From Arthrobacter agilis (GTDB lineage Bacteria; Actinomycetota; Actinomycetes; Actinomycetales; Micrococcaceae): a stretch of 64,000 nucleotides of DNA. Position numbers and translations under genes: made by a program. Below, in pieces: positions 32,676-41,672 of the stretch (the stretch's first letter is position 1; every line of letters starts with the position of its first letter). Location: the NCBI RefSeq assembly GCF_002157505.1, contig NZ_NFSC01000027.1, positions 1 through 64,000 on the forward strand, written 5' to 3'. Under the pieces are notes generated by a model. The model did not search any database and had not been told where the DNA came from. It saw only the letters and a program-made list of their open reading frames with translations.

Positions 32676-33797
32676 CTACTCGGGCTGGTCCCCGGCGGCC
32701 CGGATGGAACGGCGCGTCGCGTCGGTGGCATCCGTGCCCTCGAGGACGCGGATGGTGGTGCGGTACTCGCGCGAATCACCGTGCTCCAGCCAGATCATGG
32801 AGCCGCCGTCCCGGGCTGCGGCGTCCCCTGTCACGTGGTGCGTCGACGGCTCGAGGCCGATGGCGTACTGCCCGCTCCGCAGGTTCTGCCATTCGAAGAA
32901 GTGCGGCATTCCTACCGCCTCCCATGACACCTCGACGCCGAACCTGCTGTCCGCGGACAGCAGGGCGACCCGGTGCCGGCCCTCCACGTCCGGCACGAGT
33001 TCGTGCTCGAAGACCTGTTCGACGAAGCCTTTCTGCGGTTGCGGCAGCTTCCGGTACGAGACGCCCTGGACAGCGACGGAGTCGGACGCCCACGGCGTGG
33101 AATCGATGGAGGCGAGGAACTCGGTGCCCTCGTCGACCAGCGGCCAGCCGAAGTTTAGGTGGTAGAGGAACATGTGCGGCGTCCGCTCGAATCCGAGGTT
33201 GTCCACCACGTCGTGCAGGCGGATCTCCCGGCCGTCGAAGTCCAGCTCGATGCTGCGCGTCAGGCGCAGGTGTTCGCCGAACGAGGTGGCCTGGACGACT
33301 TCCCCCACGACCCGGAGGATCGAGGACCCGTCCCCGCCGACGATTTCGCGCGCCTCGAGCAGGCGGGCCGGGATGGCGGTGAGTCGCCCGTGCAGGCCAT
33401 GAGACACCTTCTGCTTGGGCGGATAAGCGTAGTCCGTCGCGTCGACCTCGCCTCCGAAGAGGGTGTGGTCCAGGCCTCCGCTCACCAGCAGCCCGTCGAG
33501 TGCACGGAGCCAGGAGAGGCCCCCTTCGTCGTTGTGCTCGTGGAGGCCCGGGTGACGGAAGCCGTTGCCGGAGCGCCAGCCGAGGGGCATCCCGCGGTAT
33601 CTTGCCGACCCCAGGTCGAAGGCGCGGTCCACCAGCACCTCGACCTCCAGGCCCGCCGCGGTACGCAGGTCGATGGCCCGCACCCCGCGTTCGAGCCCGT
33701 TGTCGAGCACCACCTGGCGGATGCCCGCCACGGCCGAGAGGTCACCGGTACGCTGTGCGAGCTCTGCCCGGGTCAGTTCAGAACCGAAGATCTTCAT
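32676..33797 (-). CDS. DUF4432 (aldose 1-epimerase-like) family protein
   Basis: The 373-residue protein has the DUF4432 layout: MKIFGSELTRAELAQRTGDL, then VLVDRAFDLGSARYRGMPLGW, a central HGLHGRLTAIPAR and a late FEWQNLRSGQYAIGLEPSTH. The family has a galactose-mutarotase-like beta-sandwich and probably interconverts sugar anomers. The ATG at 33797 is chosen because the conserved start M-K-I-F-G lies there; an upstream in-frame ATG exists. It is in the same operon as the SDR and the isomerase. Confidence 0.8.
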   Translation of the reverse strand: MKIFGSELTRAELAQRTGDLSAVAGIRQVVLDNGLERGVRAIDLRTAAGLEVEVLVDRAFDLGSARYRGMPLGWRSGNGFRHPGLHEHNDEGGLSWLRALDGLLVSGGLDHTLFGGEVDATDYAYPPKQKVSHGLHGRLTAIPARLLEAREIVGGDGSSILRVVGEVVQATSFGEHLRLTRSIELDFDGREIRLHDVVDNLGFERTPHMFLYHLNFGWPLVDEGTEFLASIDSTPWASDSVAVQGVSYRKLPQPQKGFVEQVFEHELVPDVEGRHRVALLSADSRFGVEVSWEAVGMPHFFEWQNLRSGQYAIGLEPSTHHVTGDAAARDGGSMIWLEHGDSREYRTTIRVLEGTDATDATRRSIRAAGDQPE

Positions 33798-33807
33798 CGC
33801 GGCATCC

Positions 33808-34569
33808 TCATTCCATGATCCATCCGCCATCGACATTGATGGTCTGCCCCGTGACGAACGACGAGTCGGGGCCGACCAGGAAGGAGATCACCGCTGCGAG
33901 TTCCGCATCGGTGCCGCGGCGCTTGAGCGCCTGGTGCGCGAGGACGTGCGCGCCGTATTCAGCGGCGTCGCCCTGGATCTCCTCCGCTTTGGTGGGGAAG
34001 GCGCCGGGTGAGACCGCGTTCACCCGGACGCCGGACTGGCCCAGCTCACGAGCCAGGGCGCGTGTCAGCGCAACAGCTGCGCCTTTCGTGGACACGTAAC
34101 TGGCGAGGTTCGACCAGCCACCATGCCAGGTGATGGATCCGACGTTGACGATGGCACCCGAGCGGCGCTCCACCATTCCCCGTGCGGCGACCTGCGCCGC
34201 ATAGAAGTAGGCGCGCTGGTTGACTGCCACGACGTCGTCGTACTCGGACAGCGGGATGTCGAGGAACGGCGTGCTGGGATAGATCGCGGCGTTGTTCACG
34301 AGGGCTTCGACCGGGCCGAACTCTTCGTTCGTCGAGGTGATGGCGATCTCGATCGCGTCAGCCTCGCGGAGGTCCACCTCGAGGATGCGCGTCGGTACCG
34401 ACAGGGCCTCGAGCTGGGCGGCGGTCTCCTCCAGCTCGGTGCCTTTGCGTCCGAGGACCCCGAGGGCGAAGCCGTCCGCCCCCAGCCGGAGGGCCGTGGC
34501 GCGTCCCAGGGCCCCGCCGGCACCTGTGACCACCGCAACCCGTCGATGCAGCACGCCGTCTCCCGCCAT
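33808..34569 (-). CDS. SDR family oxidoreductase
   Basis: The 253-residue classical short-chain dehydrogenase has the cofactor motif TGAGGALG, a VNNAAIYPS segment, catalytic Ser in VGSITW and Tyr/Lys in YVSTK, ending in INVDGGWIME. No strong NAD versus NADP indicator is evident. It probably oxidises or reduces a hydroxyl of the pathway sugar or sugar acid. It is tightly packed: 2 bp after the TIM-barrel gene and 10 bp before DUF4432. Confidence 0.88.
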   Translation of the reverse strand: MAGDGVLHRRVAVVTGAGGALGRATALRLGADGFALGVLGRKGTELEETAAQLEALSVPTRILEVDLREADAIEIAITSTNEEFGPVEALVNNAAIYPSTPFLDIPLSEYDDVVAVNQRAYFYAAQVAARGMVERRSGAIVNVGSITWHGGWSNLASYVSTKGAAVALTRALARELGQSGVRVNAVSPGAFPTKAEEIQGDAAEYGAHVLAHQALKRRGTDAELAAVISFLVGPDSSFVTGQTINVDGGWIME

Positions 34570-34571
34570 GG

Positions 34572-35486
34572 TCAGATCCCGTATTTCTTCAGGGTCTCCA
34601 CGATGAACTGCTTCGCACGGGGCACATCGGACTCGTCCAGGTGCTCGATGATCAGCGGAGCATTCGGATTACGCTCGGCGAGCCGCTGGAGGTAGAGGTC
34701 GTAGTTCAGGGAGCCGAGGCCGGCCGCGGGCAATTCGATGTCTCCCACCCCGCGGAAGGTGTGCGAGGCGAGCGCGTTCTCGTCGCCGATGTCCGCGTGC
34801 TTCTCGCTCTTGTCCTCGCCCGAACGCTTGACGTCCTTCGCATGGGCCACCCGCACCCTGTCGCCGAGGGTGTCGAACACCTCGTTCAGCACGGTGTCCA
34901 TGTCGTCGATGTTGTTGCCGTCGAAGTAGTTCGTCGGGTCCATCAGGAGCTCGAGGCCGGGCGTGCGGATGTCGTTGAAGACGCGGACCGTCTCGCGGAC
35001 GGAGCCGATGACGTTGTTCACGTAGGTCTCCAGGAGGAAGGTGGCACCGTGGTCGTAGGCCGTCTGCGCGAGCTCGGTCAGGACGCTGCGCACCTGCTCG
35101 TACCCGTCCTCGGTGCGGTTGTGCGGGTGGTGGTCCCACTCGCTGTCCGGGTTGAAGGTGCCGGATTCACTGATGACGTAGGGGGTGCCGAAGGAGCGCG
35201 CGTTGCGGAGAATCTCCTTCAGGTACTCGACGTTCGCCTTCCGATGCTCCGGGTCGGGGTGGACGATGTTCGTGTAGCCGGAGATCGCGCAGATCGGCAG
35301 GTCGTTGTCCCGGAAGGTGCCGCTGACCCTCTTCGCCTTCTCCTTGGTGATCTGGCCGGCGGAGAGGTCCAGGTCCTTGAAGTGCAGGTCCAACTGCACC
35401 GTGTTGAAGCCGAGGTCGCGGATGGTCTTCGCGGTGGTCTCGAGCTCGTAGGGGAAGTACCCGCTGAAAATGCCTACCTGGATCAT
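34572..35486 (-). CDS. Sugar phosphate isomerase/epimerase-like TIM-barrel protein
   Basis: The 304-residue TIM barrel starts MIQVGIFSGYFPYELETTAK. Metal-ligand strands are visible: FLLETYVNN, LLMDPTNYFDGNN, RVAHAKDVK and LIIEHLDESDV, giving the Glu/Asp/His/Glu set of the xylose-isomerase-like family. The ATG at 35486 is chosen at the family start; the open extension upstream is not homologous. It is second in the operon after a Gfo/Idh/MocA enzyme and probably acts on the same sugar. Confidence 0.85.
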   Translation of the reverse strand: MIQVGIFSGYFPYELETTAKTIRDLGFNTVQLDLHFKDLDLSAGQITKEKAKRVSGTFRDNDLPICAISGYTNIVHPDPEHRKANVEYLKEILRNARSFGTPYVISESGTFNPDSEWDHHPHNRTEDGYEQVRSVLTELAQTAYDHGATFLLETYVNNVIGSVRETVRVFNDIRTPGLELLMDPTNYFDGNNIDDMDTVLNEVFDTLGDRVRVAHAKDVKRSGEDKSEKHADIGDENALASHTFRGVGDIELPAAGLGSLNYDLYLQRLAERNPNAPLIIEHLDESDVPRAKQFIVETLKKYGI

Positions 35487-35619
35487 GGCGTCATTGCTCC
35501 TTGTGATCGAACTGGAAGTGGAACCGGGAATGCGAACTGGAAATGCGAACTGGGATCGGAGCCAGAGGTGAGGATGCGGTCGGAGTGAACGCATTCACCG
35601 CGGGTTCACCGCGGGGGAG

Positions 35620-36726
35620 TCAGAGATCGAACTCGCTGAGAAGCACCGGCCGGTGCTCGGCGATCGAACGGTAGCCTGCTTCGATCAGGGCCATCGTCCG
35701 AACGTTGTCGGCGACCGAGAGCTCGGGCGGCGTGGCCGTGTCCACCGCGTACTGCACCTGCTCCATCACGCCGATGAAGGCGTGGGGGAACCAGTGGGTG
35801 TCCCAGGTCGGGGTCACCCACTGTCCTCCTGTCGTCAGGGCGGACGCGTACGTGAGCGTCGAGGGCTTCCCTGTCGGCCAGCCGATGGTGCCCTGCGCGA
35901 CGCCGCGCGTCCCCTCGACCCGCCACTTGATGTAGATGTCGGAGTCGAAGCCCTCTTCCCGGGGCCCGCTCCAGACATCCTCCATCGAGACGGCGAGTAC
36001 GTTGTTCGGGAAGCGCAGCGTGGACACCACGATGCCGTCCTCGTGGTCGAACGCGGTGCGGGGATCCTCGCGGGCGACGGTCATGATCTCGGTGGGCTCT
36101 CCGAAGAGGAAACGCAGCGCGTCCAGATGGTGCACGCTCATGTTCGCGAGGGTCAGGCGGTCGTAACTCTCGAGGAAACCCTGCCAGTGCGGGATGGCCC
36201 GCATCTCGATAGTGGCAAGGACCGGAGCACCGAGGTCGCCCCGGTCGAGGAGCTGGCGGAGCACCCGGATGGACTGGTCGTACCGCATGTTCTGGTTGAC
36301 CGAGAGGATCTTGCCGGCAGCGGCCGCCTCGTCACGGAGGGCGATTGCCTCACCGAGATCGAGGGCCAGGGGTTTCTGGGCGAGGATCGCCCGGATGTGC
36401 GGGGCCCTGAGGGCGCGCCGGATGAGGGCGGGCTGCAGGTCGGGTGGGTAGGCGATGTCGAGGATCTGCACCGACTCGTCGTCGATGAGGTCCTCGGGAG
36501 TGGGGTGGACCGTTGCGATGCCATAACGCTCGGCAACTCCCCGTGCCTTTGCCTCGGTGCGCGAGGCGAGAGCGACGACGGGGAAGCCGGCCTGGCGGTA
36601 GGCCTCGAGGTGCACGTCCGCCATGATCATGCCGACGCCGATGCAGCCGATCCGATAATCGCGGCACCGGATCTCTACGTCGGGGAATAGCTCGGACTGC
36701 TCTGCCGCCATGGTGGTGCTGCTCAT
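35620..36726 (-). CDS. Gfo/Idh/MocA family oxidoreductase
   Basis: The product has 368 residues. The Rossmann motif IGCIGVGMIMADVHLEAYRQ starts around residue 26; AQKPLALDLGEAI carries the lysine of the EKP-like motif, with AQK replacing CEK, and SVHHLDALRFLFGEP lies in the C-terminal site. It is the first gene of the minus-strand operon, immediately downstream of the predicted promoter and tandem operators. It probably performs the first oxidation of the sugar brought in by the divergent CUT2 transporter. Confidence 0.87.
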   Translation of the reverse strand: MSSTTMAAEQSELFPDVEIRCRDYRIGCIGVGMIMADVHLEAYRQAGFPVVALASRTEAKARGVAERYGIATVHPTPEDLIDDESVQILDIAYPPDLQPALIRRALRAPHIRAILAQKPLALDLGEAIALRDEAAAAGKILSVNQNMRYDQSIRVLRQLLDRGDLGAPVLATIEMRAIPHWQGFLESYDRLTLANMSVHHLDALRFLFGEPTEIMTVAREDPRTAFDHEDGIVVSTLRFPNNVLAVSMEDVWSGPREEGFDSDIYIKWRVEGTRGVAQGTIGWPTGKPSTLTYASALTTGGQWVTPTWDTHWFPHAFIGVMEQVQYAVDTATPPELSVADNVRTMALIEAGYRSIAEHRPVLLSEFDL

Positions 36727-36811
36727 GCGAACTCCAATCGCGTCATTGCGATGACTTGTCTCAGGCTTGGGGTGGGGCGAAAGCTGGTTTTCCCACCCTA
36801 CCAAAACTTTA

Positions 36812-36837
36812 TGGTAGCGCTACTGGCAGCGCTATCA
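36812..36837. promoter_or_regulatory. Tandem LacI-type operators
   Basis: Two near-identical pseudo-palindromes centred on AGCGCT follow one another: TGGTAGCGCTAC (36812-36823) and TGGCAGCGCTATCA (36824-36837). The centre-to-centre spacing of about 12-13 bp puts them on nearly the same helix face. They lie between the divergent Gfo/Idh/MocA operon and the CUT2 transporter, at the predicted transcription start of the former. They resemble LacI/GalR-family operators, and the LacI gene at 27015-28130 is the obvious candidate binder. Confidence 0.65.
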
Positions 36838-36842
36838 TCTGT

Positions 36843-36871
36843 ACGGTAGTGTCCCTCAATACATCCGTCAA
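36843..36871 (-). promoter_or_regulatory. Predicted promoter of the minus-strand catabolic operon
   Basis: Read on the minus strand, TTGACG (36866-36871) and TACCGT (36843-36848) are separated by exactly 17 bp. Transcription would start near 36836, inside the tandem operators, so a bound repressor would block initiation. The prediction is by consensus only. Confidence 0.45.
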
Positions 36872-36949
36872 CCAGCATTCCCGGCACGCATCCTATGCGT
36901 CGGGAAAGGGTGTTGGCACTGTGAACGGCCGGATTTCAAAGGAGAAATC

Positions 36950-38029
36950 ATGAGTAGATTCCAGCGTCCCTCACTGCCCAAGGCAGTTGTCGTGGGCGCG
37001 GCAGCCTCCGTCGTCGTCCTGCTCGCAGGATGCGCGAGTGCACCCGCCAATTCCACCGATGCCCCTGCCGGGGGCGAGGACGAGAAGTTCACGATCGGCT
37101 TCGAGCAGCCCCTGGGCGGGCAGGCCTGGCGGGAGATGGGGCTGGCTTCGCTCCAGGCCCTCGCCAACTCGCCCGAGTACAAGGACAAGGTCGAGCTCAA
37201 GATCGTCCGCACCAACGACAACGATGCCGCCCAGCAGAACGCGGCGATGCAGAACCTCATCGCTGACGGCGTGGACCTGATCCTCTTCGACCCGGCGTCC
37301 TCGAGCGGCGCGGATGCGGCCATCACTCAGGCGTCGACCCAGGGCATCCCGGTGATCGCCAACGGTGGCCCCTACGACAGCGAGGACGTGTACGTCGTCT
37401 CCACGGACTGGGCCACAGCCGGGACCACGGGAGCGGAGTGGCTCCTGGAGAACCTCGGGGAGAACAAGAACGTCGCAGTGCTCGAGGGCCTCGCGGGCGT
37501 TCCCCTCAACGAGGGCTCGATGCCCGGCGTCACCGAAGCGCTGGAGAAGGGTGGTGCCACCATCGTCGCCCAGGACACCAACGGCTGGAACGAGGCGACC
37601 GCGCAGGAGGCGATGTCGAACATTCTCCGCTCCAACCCGGACGTCGGCGGCGTCTACTCCTTCCTGACCGGAGGCCAGGGCGTACCCGAGGCCTTCGCCT
37701 CGGCCGGCCTGCCGTTCGTCCCCGTGGTCGGCGGTTCCGGCTACAACGGGGAGGCCTGTGCCCTGGTCAAATACGACGGCGAAGGCCTCACCGGAGACAT
37801 GGTGTTCGGCCAACCGGCGATCTACGCGAAAGGCCTTGAGCAGGCCGTGAAGCTGCTCGAAGGCGAGGAGATCGAGAAGCAGCAGTATTTCCCACCGCTG
37901 GAGATCACCAACGACAACGCCAAGGATTACTGCCTCGATGACAAGCCCAGCAATTTCCAGCTCGGCTACGACTTCCCGGGCCTCGACCTCCCGCTCGAGG
38001 ACGTCATGAAGTACTACTCGGGATCCTAG
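36950..38029 (+). CDS. CUT2 (ribose-type) ABC transporter substrate-binding lipoprotein
   Basis: The 359-residue protein has a signal peptide and lipobox (VLLAGC, Cys28). The mature part is a periplasmic-binding-protein type 1 fold (RbsB-like): FTIGFEQPLGGQAWREMG, VDLILFDPASSSGADAAI and VYSFLTGGQGVPEAFASAG. It delivers a monosaccharide to the ATPase and two permeases encoded downstream. RBS AAAGGAGAAATC is strong. Expression is probably controlled by the tandem LacI-type operators just upstream. Confidence 0.9.
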   Translation: MSRFQRPSLPKAVVVGAAASVVVLLAGCASAPANSTDAPAGGEDEKFTIGFEQPLGGQAWREMGLASLQALANSPEYKDKVELKIVRTNDNDAAQQNAAMQNLIADGVDLILFDPASSSGADAAITQASTQGIPVIANGGPYDSEDVYVVSTDWATAGTTGAEWLLENLGENKNVAVLEGLAGVPLNEGSMPGVTEALEKGGATIVAQDTNGWNEATAQEAMSNILRSNPDVGGVYSFLTGGQGVPEAFASAGLPFVPVVGGSGYNGEACALVKYDGEGLTGDMVFGQPAIYAKGLEQAVKLLEGEEIEKQQYFPPLEITNDNAKDYCLDDKPSNFQLGYDFPGLDLPLEDVMKYYSGS

Positions 38030-38039
38030 GAGATTCGCA

Positions 38040-39614
38040 GTGACTGATGCACGAGTGGGCGCCGCCGTTCCAGCGGCGGCGCCCGGACATCCTGACCTGC
38101 CGGACGGCCCGTGGTCGCCGGGGGAGGCGCTCCTCGTCGCGACCGACCTCGTCAAGAGCTACGGGCCGGTGCAGGCGGTGCAGGGCGTGAGCTTCCAGTG
38201 CAACCCGGGGGAGGTGCTGGCGCTTGTAGGGGAGAACGGTGCCGGGAAGAGCACGGTGGCGAAGATGCTTGCCGGTGCCGTGACTCCGACCTCGGGCAGC
38301 ATCGCCGTCGGTGGCCAGCCCCTTGCATACGGCAGCGTCCGGCAATCGAGGCAATCCGGAGTGCGCTGTGCCTTCCAGGAACTCGCCCTGGTGCCCGACT
38401 GGACCGTGGCCGAGAACCTCAGCCTTCCCGACGGCGCCCCCTACCGCGGGTTCTCGCAGAAGAAGTCGGTGGTCGCGGCCGCTGAATTACTGGAGGCCTT
38501 CGACCTGCCGCACATCGATCCGCGGGCGACAGTGGGAACCCTGTCGCTGGCGGACCGGCAGCTGGTGGAGATCGCGCGGGCGCTGGCGGGCCGGCCGAAA
38601 CTGCTGATCCTCGACGAGGCATCATCCGCTCTGACACCACCGGGAGTCGCCTGGCTCTTCCAGCGCATCCGGGAGCTCACGGCCGAGGGCGGCAGTGTCA
38701 TCTATGTCTCGCACCGCCTCGGTGAGATCGCCGAGATCGCCGACCGTGGAGCAGTCCTCCGCGACGGGAAGGTCGCCGGGGAGTTCACCCGGGGCAGCTG
38801 GACGGACGACCAGCTCATCTCACTGATGGCAGGGCGCGAGGCCGCACGGTTCTTCCCCGACCCACCCGCGCGTACGACGGACGCCACCGCGCTGTCGGTG
38901 GCCGACCTCCGGTCCGAGGGGGTGCACGGCATCGACCTCTCCCTGGGAGCCGGCGAGATCCTCGGGATCGGCGGCCTGCAGGGCCACGGGCAGGCGGAAC
39001 TGCTGCGGGCCCTCTTCGGAGCTGCCCCGGCGACCGCCGACTCCTGGACGGTTGCCGGTCGCGCCGTCTCGGGCACGACGCCCGTACGGTCGGTGCGGCA
39101 TGGCGTCGGCTACGTCCCGGAGGACCGGAAGCGCGAGGGCCTGGCACTGGAGATGAGCGTCGGGGAGAACCTCCTCGTTCCCTGGTTCAAGGCCTACCAG
39201 CTCGGCGGGCGCCCACGGCTCAGCCGGGAGCGGGGCTGGATCGATGGCATCCTCGGCGCACTGTCGGTCCATACCCGCGGCCCGAACGAGCTTTCCGGTG
39301 CCCTGTCGGGTGGCAATCAGCAGAAGCTCGTCTTCGGCAGATGGATGAACCGGTCCCGGACCGTCATCCTGCTGCACGATCCGACCCGCGGCATCGACGT
39401 GCGGGCGAAGCAGGAACTGTACGAGGCGATCGTGGACCTGGCAAAGCAGGGCGTGGGCATCATATGGTTCTCGACCGAAGTGGAGGAACTCGTGCACGTA
39501 TGCCATCGCGTCGTCGTGCTGTACCAGGGCACCGTCATCGACGAACTGACGGGTGTGCGCCTGACCGGGGACGCCGTCGTCGGAGCCTCCATGGGTCTGA
39601 GGGCAGCCGCATGA
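38040..39614 (+). CDS. CUT2 sugar ABC transporter ATP-binding protein (RbsA-like, two nucleotide-binding domains)
   Basis: The 524-residue tandem ATPase has an N-terminal domain with Walker A GENGAGKS (64-71), a degenerate signature LSLADRQ and Walker B LLILDEASSAL. The C-terminal domain lacks a Walker A lysine (GIGGLQGHGQAELL) but keeps a canonical LSGGNQQK signature and VILLHDPTRGIDV. This asymmetric pattern is normal for RbsA/XylG proteins. The stop overlaps the first permease start (ATGA). Confidence 0.92.
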   Translation: MTDARVGAAVPAAAPGHPDLPDGPWSPGEALLVATDLVKSYGPVQAVQGVSFQCNPGEVLALVGENGAGKSTVAKMLAGAVTPTSGSIAVGGQPLAYGSVRQSRQSGVRCAFQELALVPDWTVAENLSLPDGAPYRGFSQKKSVVAAAELLEAFDLPHIDPRATVGTLSLADRQLVEIARALAGRPKLLILDEASSALTPPGVAWLFQRIRELTAEGGSVIYVSHRLGEIAEIADRGAVLRDGKVAGEFTRGSWTDDQLISLMAGREAARFFPDPPARTTDATALSVADLRSEGVHGIDLSLGAGEILGIGGLQGHGQAELLRALFGAAPATADSWTVAGRAVSGTTPVRSVRHGVGYVPEDRKREGLALEMSVGENLLVPWFKAYQLGGRPRLSRERGWIDGILGALSVHTRGPNELSGALSGGNQQKLVFGRWMNRSRTVILLHDPTRGIDVRAKQELYEAIVDLAKQGVGIIWFSTEVEELVHVCHRVVVLYQGTVIDELTGVRLTGDAVVGASMGLRAAA

Positions 39615-40606
39615 GCGTCGCCGCGCCCGCCCGGCTGCCGCGTTCCGCCGGGATCACCCGGCTTCGTCGCGAGGGGGCGATCGCGCCGATCACCGCATTC
39701 GCCGTGTTCTTCCTCGTCTACGTCATCATCAACCCGGAGCTCCTCACCCGGTTCCAGCTACAGACCGCCTCGAACCTCGTGGTGCCCCTGGCGCTGGTCG
39801 CCCTGGGACAGCTCCTCGTCGTGCTGGTCGGCGGCATCGATATCTCCATCGGCGCCATCATGAGCCTCTGCAACGTCGTGTTCGCGACGCAGCTCGAGCA
39901 CGTTCCGGTACCTCTGGCCATCCTCCTGGCGATCGGTGTCGGACTTGCCTGCGGCCTGTTCAACGGGCTTCTGGTCGCCTACGGGGGCCTGCCGGCCATC
40001 GCCGTGACGCTGGCGAGCGCGTTCATCTTCGGTTCGCTCGCCCGTGAAGTACTCGACCGCCCAGGGGGAGGGATCACCAAGGCCATCTACCTCGCCACGA
40101 GCGGTGAACTGCTGCCCTACCTCCCCGTCTCACTGGTCTGGCTGTCCGTCGTCGCAGTGCTCCTGTGGCTCCTGCTGCAGCGCACCGCACTCGGCCGGCA
40201 CATCTACGGTGTCGGATCCAACATGGAGAGCGTGAGGGCGGCCGGCCTCGACGCGCGGCTCACGAAGCTGCTCGCGTTCGGCCTCGCCGGCATGGTGACG
40301 TCCCTCGGAGCCATGATGCTCGCCGCCTCCACGGTTACGGGGGACCCCCGGAGTGGGGACGCGTACCTCCTGAGCTCGATCGCCGCCGTTGCACTCGCCG
40401 GTGCCGCCTTCACCGGCGGGCGGGGCAGCATCATCGGCACGGTCCTCGCCGCCTGTACGCTCGGGCTGATCGGAAACCTCCTCTTCTTCGCCGGGGTCAA
40501 CTCCTACTGGCAGTACGTCATCAGCGCCCTCATCATCTTCACCGTCGTCGGCCTGCCGGTCGTCTGGGGCAAAGTTGCATTCGCCGTGAAGGGACGTCGA
40601 CCATGA
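39611..40606 (+). CDS. CUT2 sugar ABC transporter permease
   Basis: The 331-residue permease is of the RbsC family, with about 8-10 helices, the VVLVGGIDISIGAIMSL motif near the first third and GAAFTGGRGSIIGTVLAA near the end. It starts at ATG 39611, overlapping the ATPase stop. It probably forms a heterodimer with the next permease. Confidence 0.92.
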   Translation: MSVAAPARLPRSAGITRLRREGAIAPITAFAVFFLVYVIINPELLTRFQLQTASNLVVPLALVALGQLLVVLVGGIDISIGAIMSLCNVVFATQLEHVPVPLAILLAIGVGLACGLFNGLLVAYGGLPAIAVTLASAFIFGSLAREVLDRPGGGITKAIYLATSGELLPYLPVSLVWLSVVAVLLWLLLQRTALGRHIYGVGSNMESVRAAGLDARLTKLLAFGLAGMVTSLGAMMLAASTVTGDPRSGDAYLLSSIAAVALAGAAFTGGRGSIIGTVLAACTLGLIGNLLFFAGVNSYWQYVISALIIFTVVGLPVVWGKVAFAVKGRRP

Positions 40607-41622
40607 CCAGCAGCGCCGTACCCGCCAGCCAGTCACCGGCCGGGGAGCCACGCGGAAAGCCGTTGGGGTGGTCGTCCGCGCGGCGGGTCGGATCCCGCGT
40701 TCCCCGCAGCATCTGGCCCCTGATCGCCTTCCTGGTGCTGTTCGTGATCGGCGGCCTCATCCGGCCGAACCTCATCACGGTCGACTCACTCATCGGGACG
40801 GCGACGTTCGCGATCATCCTCTCGATCGCATCGTTCGGGCAGACGATCGCCGTCATCCAGGCCGGTATCGATCTCTCGGTGCCGAACACGATCGCCTTCT
40901 CCGCCCTCACGTTCCTCGGGCTCGTCGGTCCGCTCGGACCCGCCGGTGCGTTCTCGGCGGCACTCGTGGCGGGAGCCGTGATCGGTCTCCTCAACGGAGT
41001 GGTCATCTCGAAACTCGGGCTTACCCCGATCGTGACGACCATCGCCATGAACGGCTTGCTGTTCGGCGTCATACTCCTCGTGTTCAACTTCTCCGAACTC
41101 ACCGCGATTCCGGAATTCATCCTCGCCATCACGTCCGCGAAGATCTCGGTGCTCGGCCTGGAGACCGCCGCGGTACTTCCGCTCGGACTGGCGCTCATGG
41201 CGGTTCTGCAGTTGGTGCTGAGCTTCACCGGCTGGGGGCGTTCGCTCTTCGTCGTCGGCTCGGCGGCCGAGGCTGCACGGCTCGGGGGCCTTCCCGTGGA
41301 CCGCATCCGGATCGGAGGCTATGTGCTCAGCGGGGTCCTGGCGGCCTTCGCGGGCGTTGTCATCGTGGGCTACTACCAGCAGGCGTCCGCCACGATGGGG
41401 GCGAGCTACCTGCTCTCCTCGGTCGCGGCCGTCGTCGTCGGTGGTGCCTCCATCTTCGGCGGACGCGGATCGGTGGTCGGGACCGTGGGTGGGGCGCTGG
41501 TGCTCGCCCAGGTCTCCACGCTCGTGGCCGTGCTGAACCTGGGAGCCAATATTCAGCAGCTCATCTACGGGGTCATCATCCTGCTCGTCATTTCCCTGTA
41601 CGGCCGGCGGGCGAACAACTGA
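40603..41622 (+). CDS. CUT2 sugar ABC transporter permease (second)
   Basis: The 339-residue RbsC-type permease has the family motif AVIQAGIDLSVPNTIAFSAL and the C-terminal GGASIFGGRGSVVGTVGGAL. It overlaps the previous gene by 4 bp. Two distinct permease genes occur in xylose/arabinose-like and autoinducer-like CUT2 systems, whereas ribose systems usually use one. The stop is convergent with the KDG kinase gene, 50 bp away; a weak inverted repeat lies near 41657-41672. Confidence 0.92.
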   Translation: MTSSAVPASQSPAGEPRGKPLGWSSARRVGSRVPRSIWPLIAFLVLFVIGGLIRPNLITVDSLIGTATFAIILSIASFGQTIAVIQAGIDLSVPNTIAFSALTFLGLVGPLGPAGAFSAALVAGAVIGLLNGVVISKLGLTPIVTTIAMNGLLFGVILLVFNFSELTAIPEFILAITSAKISVLGLETAAVLPLGLALMAVLQLVLSFTGWGRSLFVVGSAAEAARLGGLPVDRIRIGGYVLSGVLAAFAGVVIVGYYQQASATMGASYLLSSVAAVVVGGASIFGGRGSVVGTVGGALVLAQVSTLVAVLNLGANIQQLIYGVIILLVISLYGRRANN

Positions 41623-41672
41623 CGGGTCTCGCTTTCAATGTCCCCGTACTGAGCTGCACCCGCCATGGTGGG

